Positions 33,379 to 43,191 are shown, counted from the first letter of the stretch. The stretch is DNA of 64,000 bases from Streptomyces flavotricini (GCF_020639365.1 NZ_JAINUL010000001.1:4926028-4990027), one strand, 5' to 3'. Notes: generated by a model from the letters alone, not told the origin. Translations and numbers: made by a program.

Positions 33379-33611
33379 ACGGTCCGTTCCGGATCCCGCC
33401 CCCGCGGAGGGGTCCCGCGTCCCGGGACGTCCCGAACAGGCGGTGGGACGGCGGGAAGGCGCATGAGGACGGCTAGGTTCTTCCGTAGACGCCGTCGGGC
33501 CGGCCGGGATCGCGAGCCGTGGCCCCACGACGGTGCGTCATGTTTCGTACATCACCGGCGGGGGCGGGTCCGACGAGGAGCCCCTGCCGACGACACACCA
33601 CGGGAACCTTC

Positions 33612-34136
33612 ATGCGCATACGCACCGCCGCGGCCGCAGCGCTCGCCGCAGCCGCCTTCGGCACCGTCCTGTCCGCCGTTCCGGCCCAGGCTGCGGACCG
33701 CAAGGACGTCACGATCAACATCGCGGACGGCTACTGCCTGGACATCCCGAACAGCAACGCGTTCAACGGCCAGGTCGTCCAGCAGTGGCAGTGCAACGGC
33801 ACCAACGCCCAGCGGTGGAACATCCTGGACTTCGGCGCCAGCCACTTCAAGATCCAGAGCGTCGCGTGGCCCCAGTTCTGCCTGAACAACTGGAGCGGCG
33901 GCAACACCCAGGGCGACTACATCAAGCTCTACAACAACTGCGACAGCCCCGACGCCGCCTTCAACATCGTCGGCACCGACTTCGGCAACTACATCCGGTT
34001 CCAGCCGATGAAGGCGACGAGCAACTGCGTCAACATGTGGGGCGGTCAGGTCCAGGGCGCGGTCGCGCGCCTCTACCCCTGCTCCGACGACGGCCCCAAC
34101 GCGCGCTTCCGCCTGTGGAAGACCGGCGGCATCTAA
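33612..34136 (+). CDS. Secreted ricin-type beta-trefoil lectin
   Basis: A 174-residue exported protein with a Tat/Sec-like signal peptide (MRIRTAAAAALAAAAFGTVL, cleavage after AQA about 27). The mature part is a single beta-trefoil with QxW-type repeats: VVQQWQCNGTNAQRWN, an FCLNNWSGG strand and ARLYPCSDDGPNARFRLW. Six Cys are suited to three disulfides. No catalytic domain is attached, so it is a stand-alone carbohydrate-binding protein. ATG 33612 begins the signal peptide; upstream frame to 33519 is rejected. It is convergent with the large GHKL gene. Confidence 0.85.
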   Translation: MRIRTAAAAALAAAAFGTVLSAVPAQAADRKDVTINIADGYCLDIPNSNAFNGQVVQQWQCNGTNAQRWNILDFGASHFKIQSVAWPQFCLNNWSGGNTQGDYIKLYNNCDSPDAAFNIVGTDFGNYIRFQPMKATSNCVNMWGGQVQGAVARLYPCSDDGPNARFRLWKTGGI

Positions 34137-34173
34137 AGAGCGCCCTTCGGATAGGGGCGGGCCCGCGCCGCCC

Positions 34174-37100
34174 TCAGTCGAACCAGCGGTCGCGGGCCAG
34201 TTCCGCCGTGCGGGAGGGGTCTTCCAGGAGGGCGGCCACCTCGAACCGGCGGGGCCACTGGTCCGCGGCCCAGGCGAGGCCGGCCGCCACGCCCTCCAGG
34301 GTCGCGGCGTGGAGGGTGCCGTCCGGGGTGCGGCGCCAGTCGAGTTCCACGCCGCCCGCGATCAGCTCCTCGTGCTCCAGGTAGGTCTCCGGGGTCGAGG
34401 GGCCCAGCAGGATCCGGACCGGCTCCGGGACCTCGTGCTCCTCGCCCGGCGTCGTGACCTCCGCGGGGACCGTCTCCGAGAGGCGCCGGACCTGGAGCAG
34501 CTCCGCCAGGTCGGCCGCGCGGGCCGGGGCCACCGGCAGGAGCGGGAGGCCCGCCGTGAGGGGCAGCAGGTCCGGGGCGTCCGCGATCAGCGCGTCCGCC
34601 GCGTCGACCACCACGATCTCCCCGTCCACCACCGTGCGCAGCTCGTCCGGGAGCGTGACCTGCTCGGGGTCCAGATCGGCCAGGGCCCCGTACAGGGCGT
34701 GCAGCTGGCGGTCCGACACCTCGCGGTCCGGGTCGGCGAGCCGGCCCAGGAGCTCGGCGGCGCCGCCGGGTTCGTCCAGCAGGGCCGGCACCGTCGTGCG
34801 CACGCCCAGCGCGCGCAGGACCTGCTCGTCCTCGAAGCCCGTCGCGTCCGCCGGGGTGTAGAGCCCCGCCAGCAGCGGGTCGCCGCCCGCCGAGCGCAGC
34901 CCCGCGGGGCGGCGGCCGTCGAGCACCGGGTGGTCGCGCAGCCACCAGGCGGTGTACGAGCGCACCGACTGCGTGGTGCCGTCCGGCAGCAGCACCCGTA
35001 CGGGCTGGGTCAGCGCATCGCGCAGCGGGGGCTGCGCGAGCATGGCGAGGGCCTGCGGCCAGCAGTCGTCGTCGACCAGGTCGAGGTCGCGCACCGCGAC
35101 GAGTTCCGTGGCCACGGGCGGCAGCGGGGTGTCGGGGAGCTGGTCCAGCACGTCCTCGCACCACACGTCCACCGCGTCCAGCAGCCCCGCGTCGTCCGGC
35201 TCGGCGAAGTCCCCCTCGCGCGGTTCCAGTTCGTCCGGGTCGAGGACCACGTCGGTGGCGCGGACCAGCTGGAAGGTGGCCAGCACGCCACACGCGGTCA
35301 GCGGTTGCGCGCCCCACTTCGCGGCCAGTTCGCCGTCCACGTAAGGGACTTCGTCCTCGCGGATCACCGAGGCCAGCGGCGAGCCCGGCAGCAGCAGTTC
35401 GCCCGCGGGCGTGAGTTCCCCGTCCTCGTCCGGCAGGGCCAGCGCGCCCAGCCACGGCTCGTCGCCCGGCGCCAGATCGGCCTCCCGGACCAGGCCCAGG
35501 ACCACCTCCGCCAGCTCGTCGGCGTCGAGGGCGTCCTCGTCCCAGAACTCCCCGGCGTCCAGCGAAGCGGCCACCGCCGCCCGCACCTGCGGGGTCGTCA
35601 GGACCGCGCGCGGCGTGGCCGGGAGCGCGCCGAGCCGCTCCAGCAGCGGGTGGGCGGCGTCCGGGTGGGCCACCTTCAGTCCCATCCGGGCCAGGTCCTT
35701 CGGGGTGTCCGCGTCGGGCAGCAGTACGTGCCGGGGGCCGATCGTGGTCCGCCCGTCGGCCAGTGGCACCGGTAGCCCCGAGAGCCGGTCCGGGTCCACC
35801 CCCGCCAGGGTGTCGTACAGCCGGTGCCACCACTCCGGGGTGCGTTCGATGCCCGCGATCCGCTCGATGGCGTCGCCCAGCGGCAGCCGGCCCACGCCCA
35901 GCGTGCGCAGCTCGGGCCGGCGCTCCAGCCCGGCCGGCAGCAGGGTGGGCAGCACCTCGGCGAGGACCCGTACGGTATCGGCGCCCGCGCCCTCCACCAC
36001 CTCGGCCTCGAAGGGCCGCAGGGCGGAGCGCTCCTCCGCGTGCTCGGCGGGGGCCGCCGGGGCGAGGAACGCCGTCCGCGGCAGCCGCTGCAGCACGGCC
36101 GCGCGCAGCGCCCCGTCCAGCGGGCCCTGGCCGAGCGGCCCGGGTACGAGGTCCACCAGCGCGGTCACCACCGGGTCCCAGGCGCCCAGCAGTTCGGCGT
36201 ACGCGTCGGCCGCGCGCTCCACCAGGAAGTCGGTCAGCGGGCCCGGTGCGGGGTGCCGGCGGGTGGTGTCGAGCGGCAGCGTCGCGATGAGCAGGGCGGG
36301 GACGCCCAGCGGCTCGTCGGTCGGGGTCGGCGCGTGCACCACGCTCGCGGTGGCCGGGCGTACGGGAGCGCCTTCGGTGTCCACGGGCACGGCCCAGGAG
36401 ACCGTCCAGACCGGCCGCAGCCGCTCCTCGACCGGCCGGTCGGCGAGCAGGGCCCGCTCGATGGGGCCGCTGTGGCGGACGGTGCGCCAGCGGCGGGTCT
36501 CGCCGGCGCCGCCCGCCGCGTCCTCGATGACCGTGTACGGGCCCTCGTCACGGCGCCGGAGCGTACGGGTCCCCTCCTGCGGGGTCTCCACGACGATCTC
36601 GGCCAGCCCGGGCAGGGTCAGCAGCAGCGCGTCGTCGATGCCGGACAGCAGCCGCTGCACCAGGCTCCCGGCGGCGGCGTCGCGCAGCGGGAGGACGACC
36701 ACGGTGTCGTAGCCCTCGGGGGCGGTGCCCTCGGCGGGCAGCGGCAGCCTCAACAGCGGGACGTGCCCGTCGCGCCGGCGCAGTTCGTCGCCGAGGCCGG
36801 GGCTGCCGTTGGCGGCGTCGCGGGCCAGCTCGCGGGCCTCGGCCAGGGACCAGCGGACGCCGCCGTGGCGGCCGAGTACGGCGGGCTCGTCGGACACCGC
36901 GAGGACGGCCGCGAAGCCGACGCCGAACCGGCCGACGGTGTCGGCGGAGCCCGTCGCGCCGGCCGCCCCGGGCGCCCCCGCGGGCTCCCGCTTCGCGGAG
37001 GCCCGCAGGGTGCTCAGCGACTCCACGCCCGTCGCGTCCAGCGGGGCACCGGTGTTGGCGACGGCCAGCACCCCGTGTCCGCCCTCGCCGGAGTGCAGGG

Positions 37101-37332
37101 TGATCCGCAGCCGCCCGGGCACCTTGGCCCGGGCCGCGGCGTCGGCGGCGTTCTGCGCCAGCTCGACGACGAGCCGGTCGCGGTAGCCGCCGAGGGCCAG
37201 GTCCTCCTCGGCGTTGGCGTCCTCGCGGAACCGGGCCGGGCCCGCGCCCCAGGCGTCGAGCACCCCGCGCCGCAGCCGGGCCGTGCCGAAGGGGTCCACG
37301 CCGCCCTGGGCCGCCGTCACTCGCACGCTCAC
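34174..37332 (-). CDS. Large sacsin/Hsp90-like GHKL ATPase-fold protein
   Basis: A 1052-residue protein. The N-terminal domain has a Bergerat fold: helix with RLVVELAQNAADAAARA (N-box, about 40-56), GVLAVANTGAPLD (G1, about 79-91), SLSTLRASAKRE and DTVGRFGVGFAAVLAVSD (G2-like). This matches sacsin-type N-terminal domains, often mis-named molecular chaperone Hsp90 in Streptomyces. The remaining 800 residues are alpha/beta, very acidic and Leu-rich, with no domain I recognise. GTG 37332 is chosen since GGAGG lies 7 bases upstream; the frame to 37464 has none. It probably binds ATP and acts as a chaperone or scaffold; client unknown. Stands alone downstream of the sortase gene. Confidence 0.8.
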   Translation of the reverse strand: MSVRVTAAQGGVDPFGTARLRRGVLDAWGAGPARFREDANAEEDLALGGYRDRLVVELAQNAADAAARAKVPGRLRITLHSGEGGHGVLAVANTGAPLDATGVESLSTLRASAKREPAGAPGAAGATGSADTVGRFGVGFAAVLAVSDEPAVLGRHGGVRWSLAEARELARDAANGSPGLGDELRRRDGHVPLLRLPLPAEGTAPEGYDTVVVLPLRDAAAGSLVQRLLSGIDDALLLTLPGLAEIVVETPQEGTRTLRRRDEGPYTVIEDAAGGAGETRRWRTVRHSGPIERALLADRPVEERLRPVWTVSWAVPVDTEGAPVRPATASVVHAPTPTDEPLGVPALLIATLPLDTTRRHPAPGPLTDFLVERAADAYAELLGAWDPVVTALVDLVPGPLGQGPLDGALRAAVLQRLPRTAFLAPAAPAEHAEERSALRPFEAEVVEGAGADTVRVLAEVLPTLLPAGLERRPELRTLGVGRLPLGDAIERIAGIERTPEWWHRLYDTLAGVDPDRLSGLPVPLADGRTTIGPRHVLLPDADTPKDLARMGLKVAHPDAAHPLLERLGALPATPRAVLTTPQVRAAVAASLDAGEFWDEDALDADELAEVVLGLVREADLAPGDEPWLGALALPDEDGELTPAGELLLPGSPLASVIREDEVPYVDGELAAKWGAQPLTACGVLATFQLVRATDVVLDPDELEPREGDFAEPDDAGLLDAVDVWCEDVLDQLPDTPLPPVATELVAVRDLDLVDDDCWPQALAMLAQPPLRDALTQPVRVLLPDGTTQSVRSYTAWWLRDHPVLDGRRPAGLRSAGGDPLLAGLYTPADATGFEDEQVLRALGVRTTVPALLDEPGGAAELLGRLADPDREVSDRQLHALYGALADLDPEQVTLPDELRTVVDGEIVVVDAADALIADAPDLLPLTAGLPLLPVAPARAADLAELLQVRRLSETVPAEVTTPGEEHEVPEPVRILLGPSTPETYLEHEELIAGGVELDWRRTPDGTLHAATLEGVAAGLAWAADQWPRRFEVAALLEDPSRTAELARDRWFD

Positions 37333-37460
37333 GCCGCTGCCTCCATGCTGTCCTGCACTGCGCTGCACCGCATTCACCGGAATGCCGAATGCCGAGGCCC
37401 TGAAGGTATCGCGTGCGGGACCCGCGGGTCGGGGCGGCCGGGCCCACGCGGGTCCTGTGC

Positions 37461-38084
37461 TCACGTCCGTCCGGTGAGGTGCGCGAAGACGACGACGTTG
37501 GAGTCCCAGTGGCGGTCGGCGGTGAGGTCGCCGCCGCAGGTGATCAGGCGCAGTCGGGCCGCGCCGTGGGTGTCCCCGTAGACCTTGTCGGTGGGGAAGT
37601 CGTCCTTCTTGTACGTGCCGACTTCGTCGACGGCGAAGACGGCGGTGGTGCCGTCGGCCCGGTGGACCTGGATCTCCTCGCCCTTCTTCAGGGTCTTGAG
37701 GTTGAAGAAGACGGCCTTCGGGGCCTGCGGGGTGTCCATGTGGCCGACGATCGCCGCGGCGCCCGCCTCACCCGGGGTCGGGCCGTCCTTGTACCAGGCG
37801 GCGTCGTCCGGCTTGGCGAAGTCCGGCTCCTGCATCTCCCCTTGGGCGTCGAGGCCGACCGTGTCGAGCGGCGCGTCGACCTTGATGTCCGGGATCTCGA
37901 TGCGGTCCGGGACGGAAGCGGGGAGCGCGGAGGCCGCCTTCGCGGCCGCGGCCGCGTCGGAGCCACTGCTCGCCGAGGCCGAGCAGCCGCAGGCGAGTAC
38001 GGCGGCGAGGGCCGTGGCGCCCGCCAGGGCGGCAGCGCGGCGTGCGCGGCCGTCCCGGCGGGGAGGGGTGGGCTGCTCAGGCAT
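37461..38084 (-). CDS. Class F sortase
   Basis: A 207-residue sortase. An N-terminal hydrophobic segment (AALAGATALAAVLACGC) could be a signal anchor or, given the Cys, a lipoprotein signal. The catalytic domain starts about 58 (PDRIEIPDIKVDAPLDTVGL). Catalytic His115 is in AIVGHMDT and Cys183 in RLITCGG. The usual HYRDN-type Arg position reads HWDSN; Arg191, three residues before Asp194, is the nearest candidate. Class F sortases are common in actinobacteria, with poorly known substrates. The ATG overlaps the stop of the secreted Ig-like gene by 8 bases, so the two are translationally coupled. Confidence 0.9.
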   Translation of the reverse strand: MPEQPTPPRRDGRARRAAALAGATALAAVLACGCSASASSGSDAAAAAKAASALPASVPDRIEIPDIKVDAPLDTVGLDAQGEMQEPDFAKPDDAAWYKDGPTPGEAGAAAIVGHMDTPQAPKAVFFNLKTLKKGEEIQVHRADGTTAVFAVDEVGTYKKDDFPTDKVYGDTHGAARLRLITCGGDLTADRHWDSNVVVFAHLTGRT

Positions 38085-38898
38085 GGGTCGTGGCTTCTGC
38101 CGTGCCGGCCGCGGCGGCCGTGTCCGCAGGCGCCTGGCCCGTGTTGACGGAGCCCTTGGGCGTCTTGTGCTCGCTCGGCTTCAGCGGGGTCACCGGCTTG
38201 ACGTCGGGCTTGCCGCCACCGCCCGCCTCGGTGGAGAACTTCACGGTGTCGAACTCCTTGCCGCCCGCGAAGGCGTGCACCCCGTAGTACCCGGTCTTGA
38301 CCCCCTTGGCGACGACGGCGGTACCGGTCCACGTGCCGTGCCCGTCGCTCTTCAGGTCGACCCGGCCGCCGAACGCGTCGGAGGTGACGTACGCGTTCTT
38401 CGCGTCGGCCGCCGTCCTGATCGTGACCCCGACCTTGTCTCCGGGACGGCCGGAGTCCGCGGACAGCTTCAGGGAGGACGTGGGGGCGGGCGGCGGGGTC
38501 TCGGCCCTGACGGTCAGCTGCGCGGTGGCCTGGAGCTTGCCGCCGTCGGGGGCGGTGCCGGTGAGGCTCACGCCGTAGTTGCCGTCCGCGACCTTGGCGA
38601 TCTTCGCGGTGCCGGTCCAGGTGCCGTCGCCCGCCGGGCTCAGCCTGACGTCCTCCAGGGCCTTCGAGGAGACCGACAGGGCGGTGGAGCCCTGGGGGGC
38701 CTTCACGGTGACCTTGACCTCGGCGCCCGGCTTGCCGGAGGCGACGGAAAGCCGAAGGGACGCGGAGCTGTCGCTGCTGCTCGCGTTGTGGCTGCTCGAA
38801 GGGGACGGGCTCGCATCGGCGGCGAACACGGGGGCGGCGGCGCCGAGGGCCAGCGTCGAGGTGAGGGCTACGGCCGCGAGGGTGACTGCCTTGCGCAT
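38077..38898 (-). CDS. Secreted protein with two Ig-like repeats, coupled to the sortase gene
   Basis: A 273-residue exported protein. The signal peptide is 1-26 (MRKAVTLAAVALTSTLALGA, cleavage after VFA). A Ser-rich stretch leads into two similar beta-sandwich repeats, each ending in DGTWTGTAKIAKVADGNYGV or HGTWTGTAVVAKGVKTGYYG. The tail is Lys/Pro/Thr/Ala-rich (KPVTPLKPSEHKTPKGSVNT) with no terminal hydrophobic helix or clear LPxTG. ATG 38898 has AGGAGGA 6 bases upstream. Overlap with the sortase start implies linked function; it may be a substrate with an unusual signal or a sortase accessory. No enzyme motifs. Confidence 0.8.
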   Translation of the reverse strand: MRKAVTLAAVALTSTLALGAAAPVFAADASPSPSSSHNASSSDSSASLRLSVASGKPGAEVKVTVKAPQGSTALSVSSKALEDVRLSPAGDGTWTGTAKIAKVADGNYGVSLTGTAPDGGKLQATAQLTVRAETPPPAPTSSLKLSADSGRPGDKVGVTIRTAADAKNAYVTSDAFGGRVDLKSDGHGTWTGTAVVAKGVKTGYYGVHAFAGGKEFDTVKFSTEAGGGGKPDVKPVTPLKPSEHKTPKGSVNTGQAPADTAAAAGTAEATTHA

Positions 38899-39217
38899 GG
38901 GATTCCTCCTGAACGGGAGGCCGGGGTTCGTTCCCGGCACACCTGACATGAGGTGCATTCCGGGCGCTTGGTTGCGGGGCCGGGCAGCCCCCCGCGGGGC
39001 ACCTGCCGAAGGTCCCCCGGCATGAAACCGCAGGCCGCGCACCCACCGAGGATGCTCCGTTTGCGGGCTCTTTGCCCCGATTTTTGGGACCAAGGTCCCG
39101 GGGTTCGAACGGTGTCGGCGCAACGACGGAGCCCCTGGCGACGGTCAGTCGCCAGGGGCTCGTACGGTGCGGTTCGGACCGTGGTCAGGCCGTGGTCGGG
39201 CCGTCGTCAGGCCGTGG
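38899..39217. other. Intergenic region with promoter of the sortase operon
   Basis: About 320 bases. It holds the terminator of serC at 39129-39161, a short hairpin GGGACC-AA-GGTCCC (39086-39099), and an AT-richer patch TTTGCCCCGATTTTTGGG (39070-39087) that may be the promoter of the secreted-protein/sortase operon. GGGTTCGAAC at 39101-39110 resembles a tRNA T-loop but is not part of a tRNA. Confidence 0.5.
39129..39161 (-). terminator. Perfect hairpin terminator after serC
   Basis: GAGCCCCTGGCGAC (39129-39142) pairs with GTCGCCAGGGGCTC (39148-39161) with a 5-base loop, downstream of the serC stop at 39218. Confidence 0.85.
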
Positions 39218-40339
39218 TCAGAGCTGCTCGATCACGTAGTCGATGCACGCGGTCAGCGCCTGCACGTCCGCCGGGTCGATCGCCGGGAACATCGCGATGC
39301 GGAGCTGGTTGCGGCCGAGCTTGCGGTAGGGCTCGGTGTCCACGATGCCGTTGGCGCGCAGCACCTTGGCGACGGCGGCCGCGTCGATGTCGTCCGAGAA
39401 GTCGATCGTGCCGATGACGGCGGATCGCTTGTCGGCGTCCACGACGAACGGGTTCGCGTACTTCGAGGCCTCCGCCCAGCCGTACAGGTGGCCCGCGCTG
39501 GCCGCCGTACGGCCGGTCGTGAACTCCAGGCCGCCCTGGCTGTTCATCCACTTCAGCTGCTGGTCCAGCAGGAAGAGGGTGGACAGGGCCGGGGTGTTGT
39601 AGGTCTGGTTCTTCAGCGAGTTGTCGATCGCCGTCGGCAGCGAGAAGAACTCCGGGATGTGCCGGCTGCCGGAGGCGTGCACGCGCGCCGCCCGCTCCAG
39701 GGCCGCCGGGGAGAACGCCGCCAGCCACAGGCCGCCTTCGGAGGCGAAGGACTTCTGCGGGGCGAAGTAGTAGACGTCGCTCTCGGTGATGTCCACCGGC
39801 AGACCGCCGGCGCCCGAGGTGGCATCCACCAGGACGAGTGAACCGGCGTCGGCGCCCTCGACGCGCTTGACCGGCGCCGCCACGCCCGTGGAGGTCTCGT
39901 TGTGCGTGTACGCGTACACGTCGACGCCCGCCTCGGCCACCGGCTCGGGGTGCGTGCCCGGCTCGGAGGAGATCACGGTCGGCTCGTCCAGCCAGGGCGC
40001 GAGCTTCGCGGCCTTGGCGAACTTGGAGGAGAACTCGCCGAAGGTGAGGTGCTGGGACTTGCGCTCGATGAGCCCGGCGGTCGCGACGTCCCAGAAGGCG
40101 GTGGAGCCGCCGTTGCCCAGGATCACCTCGTAGCCCTCGGGGAGGGAGAACAGGTCCCGGATGCCGTCCCGCACCGAGCCGACCAGGTTCTTGACCGGGG
40201 CCTGGCGGTGGGAGGTTCCGAGCAGGGAGGTACCGGTGGCGGCCAGGGCGTCCAGCGCCTCGGTCCGCACCTTGGAGGGGCCCGCGCCGAAGCGTCCGTC
40301 GGCGGGCTTGATGTCAGCGGGAATCTGGATCTCGGCCAC
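39218..40339 (-). CDS. serC: Phosphoserine aminotransferase
   Basis: A 373-residue PLP enzyme converting 3-phosphohydroxypyruvate to phosphoserine in serine biosynthesis, and acting in pyridoxal synthesis where that pathway exists. Motifs are FGAGPSKVR (17-25), LLGTSHRQAPVK, the phosphate loop LGNGGSTAFWD (about 74-84), HNETSTGV, LVDATSGAGGLPVD and the PLP-lysine FAPQKSFASEGG with Lys196. The length suits the actinobacterial type. The start is GTG 40339. The gene is monocistronic with its own terminator and diverges from the FAD/Fe-S gene at 40425. Confidence 0.95.
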   Translation of the reverse strand: MAEIQIPADIKPADGRFGAGPSKVRTEALDALAATGTSLLGTSHRQAPVKNLVGSVRDGIRDLFSLPEGYEVILGNGGSTAFWDVATAGLIERKSQHLTFGEFSSKFAKAAKLAPWLDEPTVISSEPGTHPEPVAEAGVDVYAYTHNETSTGVAAPVKRVEGADAGSLVLVDATSGAGGLPVDITESDVYYFAPQKSFASEGGLWLAAFSPAALERAARVHASGSRHIPEFFSLPTAIDNSLKNQTYNTPALSTLFLLDQQLKWMNSQGGLEFTTGRTAASAGHLYGWAEASKYANPFVVDADKRSAVIGTIDFSDDIDAAAVAKVLRANGIVDTEPYRKLGRNQLRIAMFPAIDPADVQALTACIDYVIEQL

Positions 40340-40424
40340 GAGCGGAGCGTATCGGGTCCCGGTCCACCCCTCGGAGGCGCGTCCACCCGGTGAGACGGGT
40401 CCGGCCGGTGGCAGGGTGGGCGCC

Positions 40425-43144
40425 GTGACGTCACCCGGGGAACTCGAACGGACATTGCGGGAGAACCTGCGCGGGGAGGTGGACTTCGGGGCCGCGGCCC
40501 GCGCCCTGGCGACGATGGACGCCTCGAACTACCGCCGGGTGCCGGTGGGGGTGGCCCGGCCGCGCGACGCCGACGACGTGGCGGCCGCGCTGCGGATCTG
40601 CGCGGAGGCGGGCGTACCGGTCGTCCCGCGCGGCGGCGGGACCTCGATCGCGGGGCAGGCCACGGGCGTCGGCGTGGTGCTGGACCTGACCCGGCACATG
40701 AACGCCCTGGTGTCACTGGACCCGGCCGCCCGCACCGCCGTGGTCCAGCCGGGTCTGGTGCTCGACCGGCTGCGCGGGGCGGCCCGCCCCCACGGGCTGA
40801 CCTTCGGCCCGGACCCCTCCATGCACTCCCGCTGCACGCTGGGCGGGATGATCGGCAACAACGCGTGCGGGGCCCACTCGGTGGCCTGGGGGACCACCGC
40901 GGACAACGTGGCGGAGCTGGCGGTCACGGCGTACGGGGGCGCGTCGTACAGGCTGGGGACGGGCTGGGCGGGAGCCCCGGCGGGCCTGCGGGAGCTGGTC
41001 TCCCGGAACCTGGCGGTGCTGCGCACGGGCATGGCGGGGGGCTTCTCGCGGCGGATCTCCGGATACGGCGGGCTGGACGCGCTGCTGCCCGAGCGGGGCG
41101 TGGAGGTGGCCCGGGCCTTCTGCGGGAGCGAGGGCACGCTCGGGGTGGTGACCGAGGCGGTCGTACGCCTGGTGGAGGCGCCGCGCGCGCCGGCCCTCGC
41201 GGTCCTCGGGTACGCGGACGAGAGTGCGGCGGCGGACGCGGCGGCCGCGCTGCTGGGCTTCGGGCCGCTGACGGTGGAGGGGATGGCGGCCGACCTCGTG
41301 GGCTCGGCCGCCGGGCTCCCCCGGGGCGGGGGGTGGCTGTTCGTCGAGATGCGGGACGAGGGGGCGGCGCGGTCCCTCGTGCGGGCCGCGGACGCGGTGG
41401 ACTCGGTCGTGGTCACGGACCCGGCGGGGCAGCGGGCGCTGTGGCGGATCCGCGAGGACGCGGCGGGGACGGCGACGCGGATGCCGGGAGGGGGGATGGC
41501 CTGGCCGGGGTGGGAGGACTGCGCGGTCCCACCGGCCCGACTGGGCGCGTACCTGCGGGAATTCCGCGCGCTGCTGGCGCAGCACGGGCTGCGGGGGACC
41601 CCGTACGGCACTTCGGCGAGGGCTGCGTCCACGTACGGATCGACTTCGACCTGGTGTCGACGGCGGGGATCGCCCGCTTCCGCGCCTTCTCCGCCGACCT
41701 GGCGGACCTGGTGGTCTCCCACGGCGGCTCCCTCTCCGGGGAGCACGGGGACGGGCAGGCGCGGGCGGAGCTCCTGCCGAGGATGTACGGGCCGGAGGTC
41801 ATCCGGCTCTTCGGCGCGTACAAGGACGTGTGGGACCCGGCGGGCGGGATGAACCCCGGCATGCTGGTCCGCCCGGCCCGCCTGGACGAGAACCTCCGCT
41901 TCGAGGTGCTGCCGGCGACGCCGTTCGCGGGGGAGGTGGCCCGCTGCGTGGGCGTGGCGAAATGCCGGTCCGCCGACGCGGCCGGTCCGCAGGTCATGTG
42001 CCCGTCGTACCGGGTCACGGGGGAGGAGCGGCACTCCACGCGCGGCCGGGCGAGGCTGCTGCACGAGATGCTGGCCGGGGAGATCGTGACGGACGGCTGG
42101 CGCTCGCCGGAGGTGGCCGAGGCGCTGGACCTGTGCCTGGCCTGCAAGGGCTGCATCGGCGACTGCCCGGTGGGGGTGGACATGGCTTCGTACAAGGCGG
42201 AGTTCCTGCACCGGCACTGGGCCGGTCGCATCCGTCCCCTGTCCCACTACACCCTGGGCGGCCTGCCCGTGTGGCTCCGCCTGATCGCCGCGCTGCGGCT
42301 GGCGCGCCCGGTGAACGCGGCCGCCCGCCGTCTCCCGGTCCCGGGCCTGGCGAGGGAACGCCCCCTCCCCCCGCTGGCCGTCGAGCCCTTCACCCGCTGG
42401 TGGCGCGGGTCGGGCCGCCTCGATCCGGCCCGTCCGGCGCGAGAGGTCACGCTCTGGCCCGACACCTTCACCGAGCACCTCTCCCCGCAGACCGGGCGGG
42501 CGGCCGTCACGGTCCTGCGCGCCGCAGGCCTCGCCGTGTCCCTCCCCCCGAAGGGTGTCTGCTGCGGCCTCACCTACGTCTCCACCGGCCGCCTCGACCG
42601 CGCCCGGTCGGTCCTGCGCCGCACCCTGGACGTCCTCGGCGAGGTACGAGGGCCCGTGACGGTCCTCGAACCCAGCTGCGCCGCCGCCCTGCGCGGCGAC
42701 CTCCCCGCCCTGCTCCCCGACGACCCGCGCGCGGAGCGCCTCGCCCGCGCCGTGCGGACCTTCGCCGAGACCCTGGAGGAGTACGCCCCGCACTGGCAGC
42801 CGCCCCGGCTGGACCGCCCCGTCGTCGGCCAGACCCACTGCCACCAGCACGCCGTCCTCGGCGACGCCGCCGACCGCAGGCTCCGCGAGCGCGCCGGCCT
42901 CGGCGGCGAGCTCAGCGGCGGCTGCTGCGGCCTCGCCGGGAACTTCGGCTTCGAGCCGGGCCACCACGAGGTGTCCGTGGCCTGCGCCGAGGAACAGCTG
43001 CTCCCCGCCCTGCGCGCGGTCCCGCCCGGGGCCGCGGTCCTGGCGGACGGATTCTCCTGCCGCACCCAGATCACCCAGCTCGCCGGGCTCCCCCACGGGA
43101 ACCGCGCCCGCCACCTCGCCGAGCTCCTGGCGGAGGCCCTGTAA
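40425..43144 (+). pseudogene. FAD-binding and 4Fe-4S dehydrogenase (GlcD-GlcF-like fusion) interrupted by a one-base frameshift
   Basis: If repaired this is a protein of about 906 residues. The first part (from GTG 40425) is an FAD_binding_4 domain (VVPRGGGTSIAGQATGVGVV, PSMHSRCTLGGMIGNNACGA) and FAD-oxidase C-domain up to LLAQHGLRGTPYG. At about 41608 the sequence reads GGCACTTCGGCGAG where the family needs GGCCACTTCGGCGAG (GHFGEG). One C is missing, and the frame is then wrong until 41852. The other frame continues cleanly with HFGEGCVHVRIDFDL, GGSLSGEHGDGQAR, the ferredoxin motif CLACKGCIGDCPVG (CxxCxxCxxxCP) and two CCG-type domains (GVCCGLTY, SGGCCGLAGNFG) to 43144. Such fusions oxidise glycolate, D-lactate or similar 2-hydroxyacids. 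True mutation or sequencing error cannot be told apart here. Confidence 0.82.
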
Positions 43145-43191
43145 GCCAACACACGCCTCCGCGGCCCTTACGCACCCCTTAGTCTGGATGA

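Noticed and set aside
30841..33528. Very long open frame antisense to the P-type ATPase
   Set aside because: Composition is Asp/Gly/Arg/Val repeats with no domain, the mirror of a GC-rich coding strand; the plus strand has full P-type motifs.
39095..39125. GGGTTCGAAC resembling a tRNA T-loop
   Set aside because: The flanks do not pair into a T-stem on either strand and no anticodon arm or acceptor stem surrounds it.
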